Part shown: piece by piece, positions 1-11,100 of the stretch
How positions within the stretch are numbered: the stretch's first letter is position 1
How the letters are laid out: each line of letters opens with the position of its first letter
Assembly (NCBI GenBank): GCA_928724745.1
Contig: CAKMXJ010000015.1
Location: 124,001 to 188,000, forward strand
Length of the DNA stretch: 64,000 nt
Origin: Anthracocystis setariae
Taxonomy: Eukaryota > Basidiomycota > Ustilaginomycetes > Ustilaginales > Ustilaginaceae
Direction of reading: 5' to 3'
The notes under the pieces: model-generated
Told to the model about the DNA's origin: nothing
Database searches by the model: none
The model's input: the letters and a program-made list of their open reading frames with translations, nothing else
Made by a program: the position numbers and the translations under genes

Positions 1-2
1 GA

Positions 3-1172
3 AAACCCGCTTTGCCGCCTCGACTGTCTGCCTCTCGATCCGTCTCTTCCGTCGCTTCTTCGCCCGTTGCTCGGCAGAATGCCAAGCAGGAGCGCGTCAA
101 TGGGACTAGCAAGACGGAAGTGCCAAAGGTCATGCCTGGGCGACTCAAAGCTCCGTCGTGGCTGGTCGATGCGGTCGACTCGCCCAGCTTAGCCGAGAAG
201 ATGCTGTCTTCTCCGAACGGAGCCAATCTGCATCTCGATACCGAGGTGAAGAATGCGGCGGGAGAGATGGTTGTTTCGCCCATCACCGATGCTAACCAGG
301 CGGAGCAGCTCGATGAGGCGGCGCGCCAGGCGCAAGATCAGTTGGAGGCTTTGCTGCGTGGGCCAGCTGAAGATGAAGTGCAATCAGCCCCGGCTGCGGG
401 TGGAGAGAGGGCGGTGGAGGAGGAGGAGGAGGTTAAGAAGGAGTTTGTGCCGAGTTCGACGCAGCCGTTGGCGGCAGTTAAGGCGCCAGCTTGGGATGAT
501 GATGATGCGGCGGATCAGGAGCAGATGCGAGCGCTGCCGAAGCCGTTGAGCCAAGCCAGTGGATCTGCACCGAAGGTTTCTCCGAGGGATCAAGGGGCGT
601 CGAATGGTTCTGTTCGCGGACGATGGAATCCTTCTGCTGCGAGCGAGAAGCCACTGGTGGATGTCACGACTTTGTCGAAGCTCGCTGAGCGCGATCTCAT
701 CTCTACCACCACCACCACTGCTACGGCAGACAAGTTGGGCTCGCTCTCGCTCTCGCTCTCCTCCTCGCCCGCATCCGCCCCGACGGCCATACGACCCAAG
801 AGCATCGTAGCGCAGCGTCAAGCCCAGTTGAAACCACCCGCTCCCTCCGCTCCAGTGGAACCAAAACCGATCCAACCACATCGACCCACCCCGATCCGCG
901 CCATCAAAACCGATAGCGGTTTGAAACCCTGGGAACGCGAAGCCGCCCTCTCAGCTGCAGCCTCATCAGCTCCCATCACCCGTAACTCCGCCCTCCCCTC
1001 AGCCTCCACCAAACGCCTCCAACTCCCCTCCTCCCCAAAACCAGACTCCCCACAACAACACGACGACGACAACGACAACGACGAAAGCTTCAAAGGCGTC
1101 TCCTCCCTCATCCACAAATGGCAGCAAAACGTCCAGTCCAACGCCCCAGGCTGGGGCAAAATCGGAAAATAA
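3..1172 (+). CDS. 3' part of a low-complexity protein gene, cut by the window edge
   Basis: The reading frame is open from the first bases of the window to TAA at 1170-1172, with no convincing start codon, so this is the C-terminal part (about 389 residues) of a longer protein. It is rich in Ser, Ala, Pro and Glu, with an acidic run near residues 140-145, an acidic Asp/Asn run near residue 360 and many S/T-P sites, and looks largely disordered. The only conserved-looking block is the extreme C-terminus, about 25 residues around SSLIHKWQQN followed by PGWGKIGK. A short 'xxLIxxWQ' tail recalls the ends of some fungal Ark1/Prk1-type (NAK family) actin-regulating kinases. That is a weak memory-based inference, because the kinase domain would lie outside the window. 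The product is otherwise unrecognised. Confidence 0.6.
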   Translation, partial: KPALPPRLSASRSVSSVASSPVARQNAKQERVNGTSKTEVPKVMPGRLKAPSWLVDAVDSPSLAEKMLSSPNGANLHLDTEVKNAAGEMVVSPITDANQAEQLDEAARQAQDQLEALLRGPAEDEVQSAPAAGGERAVEEEEEVKKEFVPSSTQPLAAVKAPAWDDDDAADQEQMRALPKPLSQASGSAPKVSPRDQGASNGSVRGRWNPSAASEKPLVDVTTLSKLAERDLISTTTTTATADKLGSLSLSLSSSPASAPTAIRPKSIVAQRQAQLKPPAPSAPVEPKPIQPHRPTPIRAIKTDSGLKPWEREAALSAAASSAPITRNSALPSASTKRLQLPSSPKPDSPQQHDDDNDNDESFKGVSSLIHKWQQNVQSNAPGWGKIGK

Positions 1173-2032
1173 ATAAACAATCCCGTTGACGTACAGTAAC
1201 TTACAGCACTCCCCTCACACGAACGTAAGAGACAATTGCTTTGGTTGTTATTGTCGCAGTTCAATCCACCAAAGAAAGACGAATGAGACAATTCAGATTC
1301 ACATTTGCACAAGATCGTACGTATCGCTGAGAGGAAGAAAAGAGAAAGGAGAAGAAAAAGGGTGGACACAGAAGAAAAGGGGATGGAAGGAAAAAAAGAA
1401 ACTGACAAGGGGATTGAAGCGCGAAAGAAATGAACAATGGCGCGCGCGCGCGAAAGTGACAGTGTGATGAGCCAAAAGGAGGTAGGCGTTTGGGTGACGT
1501 AGATGGCAGGTGACCGAGCGGGGAGCGGTGACAGTGGTTTCAAGAGCGGAGTTGAGGGAGAAAGGAGAGGCTGGGGGGGGGGAACAAGGCAAGGCAGGCA
1601 GCCAAGCAAGAGGTGGCGCCGGCACGCGAATGGCCGGTCCCGACTCCATCACAGTGTCGTGCGTTTGCTATGCTTGCTGAAAGCGACCAAGCATGTCTCC
1701 AAGGCGCGACGCAGAGCAAACACGGTTGATTCCTGCCTCGGGAAGTACAAGGCTGAAATCATGGCGGAGACAGGTCATCGCATCCTATCAAGCGATTGCG
1801 TGCGATTCCATGAAAAGTGAGGTTGATGCCAATGCCCGCTGTTGCAAAGATCGACAGAAATACACCCCAAACTTGGCGCCAAGTTGGAATGCGATTGATT
1901 CTTGGTGAAACTCGATCTAGGAAAACGGGATCGGTGTTGCCTGTCTGCTTGCCTTGTTCTTCCACTCTTGAGTCCTCTCGGCGTGGTCCCACTCCCGGCT
2001 CTCGCGCGTGCCTGCCAAAGCAATGACCCCAC
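1173..2032. other. Convergent intergenic spacer
   Basis: This lies between the partial gene on the plus strand and the PP1 gene on the minus strand, so it should hold both 3' UTRs. It contains purine-rich runs (about 1330-1410), a short CG dinucleotide repeat (1440-1452) and a G run near 1573. I see no gene or RNA in it. Confidence 0.5.
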
Positions 2033-3028
2033 TCACTTGCCATCCGACTTCTTCTTCTGCTTCCTAGGCGGCGTCACTGGCCTGCCCATGTTGATCCCAC
2101 CATACGCGTACTTCTGCTTCTTTTCCGCTGGCTTGAGAATCTGGAACGAACACAATAGCGTCTCGTCGACACTCATCATGGCACCGGCATTGTCGAACTC
2201 GCCACAGTAGTTGGGCGCCGAGAACAAGGTGACCAGCTGACGCTTTGCAAAGAACTCGTATCCATCTTCGACGACTTGATGCGCTCGGCAGATGAGGTCC
2301 ATATCGTGTTTTTGCAAGAACCGGGAAACCACATCTGGACCAAAGGTAAACGAGACGCCACGATCGTTTTCTGACCATCCAGAGATGTCCTTGTCAGGAT
2401 CCGACCAGAGCAAATCGCAAAGGAGACCCGTGTCTGGCACGTCGGTGGGTCGCATCACACGACGAATCTGTTCCATGCTCTGCAAGTCGGGCGAAAGGCC
2501 GCCGTGCATGGTGAAGATCTTCTCGTCGATAATGGCAGCGATAGGGAGACAGTTGAAGCAGTCGGTAAATGTCTTCCAAAGCTTGATGTTGAAGCGACGC
2601 TTGCACTCGTCGTAGAAGCCGTAGATTCGGTTGATCGAGGCGCACTCGTGGTTGCCACGAAGAATGAAGAAGTTCTCGGGGTACTTGATCTTGTACGCAA
2701 GAAGAAGGCAGATGGTCTCGAGCGACTGCTTGCCACGGTCGACATAGTCTCCGAGGAAAAGGTAGTTGGCCTCGGGTGGGAAGCCACCGTATTCGAACAA
2801 ACGTAACAAATCGTAATATTGACCGTGGATGTCACCACAGATCTTGATGGGAGCCTCGAGCTCGAGGAGGATGGGCTGGTTGATGAAGATATCCCTTGCT
2901 TTCAAGCAGAGATACTTGATCTCGTACTCTTCGAGGTGTACAGGCTTGCCGGGACGCGAGCCGCGCACCTCTAGGAGACGGTCGATGATATTGTCGAGAT
3001 CTACCTCGGGGGTAGTGTTGTCGGCCAT
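2033..3028 (-). CDS. Serine/threonine protein phosphatase PP1 catalytic subunit
   Basis: This is the catalytic subunit of protein phosphatase 1 (Glc7/Dis2 family), which dephosphorylates Ser/Thr in glycogen metabolism, mitosis and RNA processing once bound by targeting subunits. The 331 residues contain the full PPP metal-site set: [26 protein letters not shown] and the loop around [13 protein letters not shown]. The C-terminus ends in a basic tail carrying TPPR, the conserved site where Cdk inhibits PP1. The length is typical (about 320-330). The start at 3028 (MADNTT) was chosen over the in-frame Met at 3205 because the 59 extra residues resemble nothing in PP1 and fall in the leader. It is a single exon. 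Assignment to PP1 rather than PP2A, PP4 or PP6 is secure. Confidence 0.97.
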   Translation of the reverse strand: MADNTTPEVDLDNIIDRLLEVRGSRPGKPVHLEEYEIKYLCLKARDIFINQPILLELEAPIKICGDIHGQYYDLLRLFEYGGFPPEANYLFLGDYVDRGKQSLETICLLLAYKIKYPENFFILRGNHECASINRIYGFYDECKRRFNIKLWKTFTDCFNCLPIAAIIDEKIFTMHGGLSPDLQSMEQIRRVMRPTDVPDTGLLCDLLWSDPDKDISGWSENDRGVSFTFGPDVVSRFLQKHDMDLICRAHQVVEDGYEFFAKRQLVTLFSAPNYCGEFDNAGAMMSVDETLLCSFQILKPAEKKQKYAYGGINMGRPVTPPRKQKKKSDGK

Positions 3029-5150
3029 TGTGCTATGTGTGAAGCGGCCTGTGTTTGGCGGGAAAAAGGATTGCAAGTGTTGGTTAAGGCAGATCGGAGA
3101 ATCGTAAATCGGATGGTGCATACACGGTGCGTTGAACGTCGTATGGTGAGAGAAGAAACATAGGAGGTACCAGTCAGTATATAGAGTCCGAATAGGAGCA
3201 AACACGATGCGAGAATATATTGGATCCCAGCAAGAGCATCATCAGCACTGCCTATCTCTCCTTATCAAAGCTTCGGATTTGCCGAAAAGTGTTGGGACTG
3301 TTCGACGATCGATCCTTGCAAGCAAAACACAGTGATCCGAAGGCGTCTTTGCGCCACTGCATCCGACTAGCCTTGGCTTGGGCGATGCCAAGCATACGCG
3401 TGCTTCCAAACCGATATCGACGGGCACAATCCGAATTGCTCCTTTGACAACCTCCTGCTTCCGATCCATTGCAGATCTTGGCTGCTTTCAACAGCTATTG
3501 TGCCGATGGCTGCGCGATAGCAGCGATGTTGTGGATGGCTGCGATGCGTCATGTCTGCTGATAAGAAGCTGGCGTCGAGAAGTACTTACAAAGAAAGAAG
3601 CCTAGTATTGAAGATCCGCCAAGGGGGAAACACCGGAACTGAAACCGAAGCCGAGGTCAATGATCGAGACTATCGGGTTGCTTTTCAAAGTGCCAACGTG
3701 GTGGCAAGTGAAGGATGCGCTAAAGAATCACCGTGGTTCGATACGTGATTCTGGTCTCGCAAGATGCTGATCGATGATGCGTCCAATCAGTTACGTCCCA
3801 CGAATATACACTACGACGAGAACAGATCGCGGATTGTTGCTGGCCAGGACGGGGTGGCAATGACGAATGCGTGCGACGTAGCGGTGATCAGCAGCTCGAG
3901 AAGAGAGCGAAAGAGATGATTGGTTGGTTGGTTGGTTGTAGCCGGAAACCTAGCCGCGTGACCGAGCAATGGAGACGAGATCGGAATGAAGCCAGCCAAG
4001 CGTGGTTTGATCGAAAGGCTGTGATGGGAGAAAAGACCGCAGCTGAGCGCAGGATGATTCGAGAAAGGCAATACAGCTGGGTGGAGAGAGGATGATGGTG
4101 TGCAGATGCAGACGATGATCCGATAGAACGGTGATGCACTCGGACTGGCGATGGCGAGTAGCGTGCTGAGCGGGTCCTGGCTGAGCAGACAAGTAGGCGT
4201 AGTAAGTAGTAGTAACTGTAGTCGCACCACCAGGCGGCAGGAATCTGTTGGTGTCTCGAGTTTGCTCGAGCCACAGTCATCAAGCAAGAGGGGCAATACG
4301 AGCGTGTGCCAAGCGCAACCGGCGCCAGAGCGTACTGTAGTTCGCTGAGCACAGAGCAAGCCCAGCAAACGGCATCGCAGCCGAGGCAAAAATCTTGAAA
4401 AAAGGGCGCGACTGATTGATAGTCATTTTCAGACGGTCAAGCTGGCATTTTCCACTGAACTTCAGTGAGCGCCTTGTGTAGAATACAAAAATCGCGAAAT
4501 TCATCTTTCAAGTGGAGTGATCCGGGCCCCTTCTGTTGTAGTGATCTATTAAAGAGCGAAATTCCTTTTGAAATGCGAACGACAAACATCTTGACGCGAT
4601 TTCTGTATTCAAGTTTAGGAATTTCCTGGCATGGCCCTTTCTCTGTTCGTTGAATTTTTAGACTTGAACAAGTTCGAATTTCTTCAAGTTTTTTTGGTGT
4701 GTGTGTGTGAGTGTGTGTTTTTCTTGCCGCTGATTGAAGATTGAAAGCAAGCACGCATGGTGCACGCGCGTTTTGTTCCCTCCCAGTCAACCAGTCACAG
4801 TTCAGTCCACACGGCAGACAACAGGAAGAAGAAAGGAGCCCAGCGCGCGTCTCGTCTCATTCGATGAAAAAGGAGGCCCGAGCTCCCGCCTTCACCCCGT
4901 TACTCGTCCTTCACTACTCACGCTCTACTTGTGACTTGTACTGTAACCTTGGTCCAGCGCGTCGCAGAGGACAGAGTACAGTTAACTGTACTGTACTGTA
5001 CCATTGCAGCTCGCAAGGCTCGATATACTACATCCCCTCGCTCCTATTTCTCTCTCTCTCTCTCTCTCGTTTTCTCTGTATACGTTGACATGCCCATTCA
5101 AGCTTCAATAGCATCCGTTTGGGACCTGTAAGAGTGAGAACAAGCTTCTG
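3029..5150. other. Gene-poor stretch upstream of PP1 with simple repeats
   Basis: No supported gene lies in these 2.1 kb. The PP1 promoter must be at the left end. Visible structure includes a TTGG tandem run (3921-3939), a GT microsatellite (about 4697-4719), a GTACTGTACTGTAC-like run (about 4974-5000) and a TC microsatellite (5050-5068). Short open frames on both strands show no family signature. Confidence 0.5.
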
Positions 5151-6483
5151 TCATGAGCGACACACGGTTGACTTGGGCTGATCTTCACCGAAGCATTGCT
5201 GAGAACAGCGATCCGAGAGTTGCTTTGGTATACTTGTATAGCTATGCCTCCACATCGCATCACAGACCGATGATCACGAGCCATCGCACAGGGTCTCGAT
5301 GACTTCGCTTTCCATCAGTGGAGGTTGCTCTCGTTGGAATGAATTCGTCCGCCCTCCGGTTCTTTCCATGCGTCCATTGAACCACCATCGTGAAGATGGG
5401 ATTGTGCGTGCCTCGCCTGAGACCGTTGTAAGTGATCTCAGGCATACTCCATGTGATTACCGCATTGGCTTCTGCGGGTAAGCTTGTTGTCGTGGGAGGC
5501 GCAGCCGAAGCCGTTCGGTCCGAATCAGAATCTTGAGGGCAACTAGACGCAACCGTTTGCGACGACATTCCTAGGACGGCAGTGGATGGTCCGGGACTGT
5601 CAGCGTCGTCGTCTTGAGGCTCGGCGGTATCCTATTCATCGTTCTCAACGTTGTGCGGAAGGAGCTCGCTTGGACGAAGCCCCGTCGTCTCACAAAGTGT
5701 GAGCAGAAACGCCATCGAAATCCGATCGATGGGGCTGTCCTCAATGTACCACACCGCCGAGGCAAGGATGTCGAGCTCGGCGCTTGTTAAGATGTGCTTG
5801 ATGTACACCGTTGTTTGCAGGAAGCCACGTCGCTCCAGAGCCGAGAACATCTGCATCATGGCTAGACGCTGCTCGTTCGGGTAAGGGTCCGCATTGGAGC
5901 TGGAAAGCTCGTTGACCGGGATGTCGAGCTGGCGGAGACGTCGAATGCCACCATAGTACATCTTCCAGATGGTAAAGATACTACGGTGGGTCATCGAAAG
6001 TCTGTTTCCGACATCAGCCGACAGATCCAGTGCTTTGGAGAGCTCGTTCGCGGTCATGCCGGTCTGTTGATCCACCTGTTCCGCCGTGAGTTTCTTCCAG
6101 CGATCCATGTCTGCTAGAATCTTTGTTGCCTCTTCTGCACGCTTGTCCCGGATCAGGCGCGAATGGGCTCCTCGATTGTCGGTGATGGCGTGATCGACAA
6201 AGATCCTGCAAAGAACAGACATCGGAACGCCTTCCGAATCAGCGCCACGCTTGAGTCGGCGCAGAGCTTCGTCTCGAGTGCAATTGTAATGGAGCATGGT
6301 CGAGTCAATCACATGGTCGAGAATGCCATTGAACATGCGAGAGGTCAGCGTGGCATCGGGAGCGATGATGGTTTGCGTTGACACCACCTGTCCTTCCCTA
6401 GCCTGTACTGCAGCCCTTGCACGTTCTAGATTCTTCGAGCTGGCGGCAGCCGATCTCTTGCCCTTTGCCTTTTTTGAAACGTT
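5151..6483 (-). pseudogene. Decayed tyrosine recombinase-like gene (DUF3435/Crypton-like)
   Basis: A minus-strand frame beginning with a Lys/Arg-rich block (about 6400-6480, KKAKGKRS and following) runs through a helical region to TGLRPSELL at about 5655-5680. That motif matches box I of tyrosine recombinases, which carries the first catalytic Arg. A single TAG at 5632-5634 interrupts the frame, yet the same frame continues sensibly (an acidic spacer, then ITWSMPEITYNG and MVVQWTHGKNRR) to TGA at 5260-5262. Past that stop, a one-base shift keeps a frame open to 5151. The order resembles the fungal DUF3435 recombinase-like family: box I, a spacer, a 'ltw..i' beta strand, a basic K/R hairpin, then 'DPV..L'. 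The later catalytic His-x-x-Arg and Tyr boxes are not visible, so the gene looks both broken and truncated. The 5' end is unresolved: the frame stays open upstream to 7098 with no recognisable content. It could instead be a live gene with a sequencing error. Confidence 0.55.
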
Positions 6484-7497
6484 TGCGATTTGATTGAGAT
6501 GGCGGATTCCGAACAGTAGGTACCGCGTTGCTGGAGGATGTCGACAAGGCAGTGAGGGCAATTGGAGGGACAACGGAGGGAAAAACGCAAGTGAGAATAA
6601 GCTAGACAAGGTCTCAAAGATGTCTGCACGGAAACGCACGCAAGGGGAAGTGTGAAAATGACCGACAACGGAAGAGTTCAGAGCTTGACTTTCGAGCCCA
6701 GCGTTGTGCCACCGCCATGTTCGCTGCGATGCCTGCCTATCTTGTGACCAAAGATAGACAGTGCCGCTCACAGCCAGGATGATCATGGTACATTTCTGCA
6801 TGCGCCAATTGGATGCATAACGGCGAGAAGATCTAGGGCAGAGGTAGCCAGCCGCGCCCATCTGGCTGTTCACATGTGCAGCAATGGCAGAGCCTATCAT
6901 GCAGTCAAAGCCGACGCACAACAGCTCTGCTGACAATCTTTGAAATGACCGTCTTGAAAGCCATTTCCATCGGCTGCACCCCGTTCCGGTTATGCGCTTC
7001 TTGTCAACATTGCAAATGTGGCGCCGTTGGGGAACAAGCTCGCAAGTAGACCGACTTATACTCATGGTGGGATCCTGAACCTTGAATCGTTTTGACATCT
7101 GTCAAAGACGTTGCCGAATTTCCAACCCAGAACGCGCCGGCTCTGCATGCTCATTTGGCAGCTCGACGCTCTGGTTCGTTCCGTTGCGTGGGCTGCAAAC
7201 AAGATAGACGGAGCCTTCCTGTTCAGTGTTCGCTTCCTTGCATCGAGCCGGAGGCCTTCAAGTCATACTATTCACTTCTACCGCCGCTTGCAGCCGCTAG
7301 ACATACATTCTTACGCATCAGCGGAACAATTTGTGGGCGCTGCATCAACCAAGCAAACAATGTTTGGCTTTGTCCACCAAACCTTGTTGTCTTGCTATGG
7401 GAAAGTCAATTTCGAGCACTGTCCCTTTGGGCCTCACTTGTCGGACCCTTTTCTTCTTCTTCGACAAACTGCGCAAAACCAAAGAAGAAAAAAAAAT
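6484..7497. other. Spacer between recombinase relic and tRNA-Gly
   Basis: This holds the possible 5' end or promoter of the recombinase-like gene. A minus-strand frame is open to 7098, but its composition is irregular and unlike a protein. Toward 7480-7497 an A run on the plus strand acts as the T-run terminator of the minus-strand tRNA gene. Confidence 0.4.
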
Positions 7498-7587
7498 GCG
7501 CTGGAGGGGAATCGAACCCCTGTCTCCTGCTATCACTTTGAGCCTTCAGATGGAAGGCAGGAATAATAACCATTATACGACCAGCGC
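7498..7587 (-). tRNA. tRNA-Gly (anticodon UCC) with an intron
   Basis: On the minus strand the 90 nt begin GCGCTGG and end CCAGCGC, a perfect 7-bp acceptor stem. The D arm (GTATAATGGTTATTAT) is followed by an anticodon stem CCTGC/GCAGG. The loop reads CTTCCA and then continues into about 19 extra bases before the 3' stem, which is the canonical position 37/38 for a nuclear tRNA intron. The T arm is AGGGG-TTCGATT-CCCCT. The TCC anticodon gives glycine, read as GGA/GGG. A T run follows the 3' end on the minus strand and serves as the Pol III terminator. A near-identical copy lies at 29175-29264. Confidence 0.93.
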
Positions 7588-8179
7588 GGGTGTGAGCCGG
7601 GGAAGAACACGGTTCTATGTATGTTACAAAGAATTCACCGCCGACCGCATTACTGTCACGTATTCATCTGAGCTCGGCTTGGGCGCCCACGGTCTCATCA
7701 CACTCACTGCCTTCAGGCTCTACGCTGCACCATCATCTTGGCGAGCGTTGTGAATAGTACGCACTCGCCTTATCTGTTATTTCATCCGCCCGATCCCTCC
7801 CTTGCGCTTCGCCGGCATGTACCGCTCTTCTCTGTGCTCGATCAGTCCCCTTTTGCCGGGCTGGGAGCTTTGAGCCAGCGAGCCACCTCGCTGACTCGCG
7901 ATCTAACAATTGTCTCATGTCTGTTGGGTCTCCAGTTTTGACACTCGACAGCGACAACTTGTCGCCGTTCACTGTCAAAACTTTGGAACCCTCAGTTTCG
8001 CGGGCGAGTCAGAGCTGGGATTGCATCCGCTGTTTTCGATCGTGTGTCGCTCTTTTGACACTTCTGCGAGGCGATGGTCCTGCGAAAGGCAGACAAGCTC
8101 ACAAAGGCACACGGATGAGGAAACAATCCATAATTTTGCTCAATCGTAGTGTACTATATACCAAGAACGTGGTTTGGAT
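7588..8179. other. Spacer between tRNA-Gly and TAF5
   Basis: This holds the 5' flank of the minus-strand tRNA and the 3' UTR of TAF5. Short open frames show no recognisable protein. Confidence 0.45.
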
Positions 8180-11100
8180 TTAATCCTCGTACACACCGGC
8201 AACTAAGCACAGGTTTCTGGGAGTGAAATGGACATCCAGCACTGGCGTCCTCTTTGTATGGAAAGTAGCAACGCAGTCGGCGCTGCTGTTGGCCAGATCG
8301 GCACCACTGGTGTGACTGGCGGCTGTTGCACCTGCCAAACCGCCGCTTGCCAACTGTACCGCCGTTGGAGCGATTGCTGTGGCTGCGCCGGCTACTTGCT
8401 GTTGAGCTTCGAGCGAGCCCTCGGCGGGGTTCTTCCTGACGCCACCTACGGAGCGGACGTCCCAGCAGCGCACAGAACAATCCTCACTGCCCGTGACGAG
8501 CAGACTGCCATCTGCCGAGAAATCCATCGAGTACACTCTCTCCGAATGACCCCACATCTTCTTGATCCTCCGACCCGACGCCAAATCCCAAAGCGAGATC
8601 GACACATCGTTCATATGGTTCCCCTGCGACGTCGGATCGATTCCATCCACCCCTGCAAACTGCGAAGCGGTGCCGTTTCCTGCCGCCGCCGACGCGAGAT
8701 ACCGCCCATCGGGACTGATCTTGAGGCAAGAAATCGGACTCTGGTGGCCGACGAAGAGCCGAACGCAAGCGCCACGTTGGACATCCCACAATCGACAGCT
8801 TCGATCCGACGATCCGGTCGCGAGGTAAAGACTGTTCGGGTGGAAGGTGAGACAATCGACATCCGACAAATGGCCAGCATACATTCGCAGCGGGTTGACG
8901 CGCTCGGTACTCCACAGCCTCGCCGTCTTGTCGGCACTCGCCGTAGCAAAGTATGTGCCGAGCGGTGACCACTTGACGTCCCACACGGGATGCTGGTGTC
9001 CGCGGTACGCTACAAGCGCACTGTACGTGTCAAGACTCCACAATCTCGCCGTTGCATCCGCCGAACAACTCAACAAGTGGCGCGGAGCACTTGCGCTCCC
9101 TCCCACCGGATCAAAGTCTACGCCATACACCGGACCGGAATGGCCGATGAGTCGCCGGGTTGAGTAGGATTCCGCCTCGCGCTGCCTGGCCAACGTCTTG
9201 CTGTCCCTGATAGAGGAGAGATTGGGATTTCCACGGACGGCGCGCAATTTCTCGCCTTTGAGCGACCAAACTTGGACAAATGATTCCTCAAAACCGGCCG
9301 CCATGAGCGTAATGTTGGACGAGAAGGTGGAACAGGTGATTCCATCGTCTGCATCGTGGAAAGTGTACGCGCAGACCGAGGGCAGAGCGGCAACTCGTGA
9401 GGCATTGGCACCTTGCTCACCCAGTGCATTGACGGCAGGATCACGCACGCCTGAGGTAAATGAAGACGAGGTGGAGGAGGAAGAGTGGAGGAGGGAAGGA
9501 TCGAGTCGGATGCGTTTGCGAGCATCGCGGATGCGTTGCACTTCGCGTTTGACATCGACGGTTCGGAAGGTGGGGGCTTGAGGCGGAAGGTCAGTGATGC
9601 TCGCTGCGAGAAGGCCAGCGGAGAAGTCGGGTCCGGTCGAAGCATTCGTCGGTACTCCAGGTGCGGGAGCAGCAGCCGCAGTGTTGCCAGCAGGCGGTTC
9701 TGAAGGTCGCACGGAGGCAGTTCTGCCTCTAGCTGCATCTTGCGCATCGTCAGCAGCCGTGGTCGCATCTTGCATCGTTGTATCGCCATCCAGCTGTTGA
9801 TTTGAAGCAGCAGCTTCGCCTCCTTCCTGCGTTGCACCAGCAGCGGCCGCAGCCGGAGCTTGTCCATCCTTGCTCTTGGCCTCGTCGGCTTGCACGGCAG
9901 CGATGGTCTCCTTGTCACGTCGTTCGACCTCTTGCAGCTCCTTCTGCACCTCGTTTTCCAACCTTTCCGTCAATGGCACGGATGGATGCAGCTTGAGCTG
10001 AGGGCCAGCGGCTTTGGCATTGAACTCAGCCAACGCATCGCCATCTGACACGGCGTTCTTGGACAAGGACGCATGGATACGACTCCTCCCTGCAGCGCCA
10101 GTGGCTAGGCTGGAATATGTTGGCCCAGCACCCGTGAGCCCCGTTCCCTCCTCGAGTACAGCCGCATCGATCTGGTACGGCTGAGCAGCAAGCACCTGGA
10201 TCCTGCATCGTTCGTTGATGATCTTGAGCATGGCTTCGCGACCACGCCTTGCTGGCGCTTCTGCCTCTTCAAGGGCGGCGTTGGTGCCAGTGACAGACCC
10301 GCCTCCATCGGTAAGCCAGCCAAGGAGTAGGCTGAAGACGGTGTTGGACATTTTGACAACATAGCGTTCGGTGCGGAAGCGTTGTGCGAGCGGATCGGAT
10401 TGAATATGGGAAGGCAGCGCAAGCGACCGAATCTGCGAAAGGAGCGCGGTATGGGTTGGAAGGAATGATGCAGCATGGGCAGTGTAGAGTGCGGTTGCAG
10501 CAGGACCATGGCCCATGAGCACAAGATCGAGGAACGAGTGTATAAACAGAGGAAGCAAGATGGGGAGCAGTTCAGGCTGGTAGATATCCAGACTGCCCTG
10601 GCACCACGACTTGAGCATGGCGAATCCTCGTGCACGATCTGTTGGGTCGAGAAGGAGAGCCTGCGTTGCTGCAGCTGAGACATCACCGTCCTCTGCAAAG
10701 GTGAGATCGGCATCGGCAGCCGGCGCTCCTGATGGGGGTTTGTCCTTGCTCGTGGCGTCTCCATCTTTGTCCTTGTCCGCGTCCTTGTCGTTCAACGTCC
10801 TTGGGGCATTCTTGGCGGCGAGATCGTCGAGACTGACAGTAGGCGGACGACCGAGTGCGTCCGCTGCTGCGGCTGCTTGCTCAGCGGAAGCTCCGGATGC
10901 GAGTGCATCCAGCTCGGCCTTGAATGCCGCCTCTACACGATCGAAACCACGCTTGTGGAGGTATGCGAGGACAGCCGACGTCATGTCCGGATTACTGAAG
11001 ATGTTTGCTACGGAAGCATCGTTTGATTGAGCTGGGGTGCTAGAAGTACCGGACACGGGAGGCAGTGGTGTAGGGGCATCCTTTGGGGTGGGAGCGGTCG

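Noticed and set aside
5633..5694. 62-nt GTGAGA...AATAG intron that would remove the TAG in the recombinase-like gene
   Set aside because: Its removal changes frame and produces an immediate TGA, and it would delete the conserved TGLRPSELL box.
6484..7098. 200-codon upstream extension of the recombinase-like frame
   Set aside because: The frame is open, but its composition is irregular and no motif is visible. It is treated as chance openness upstream of the true, unresolved start.
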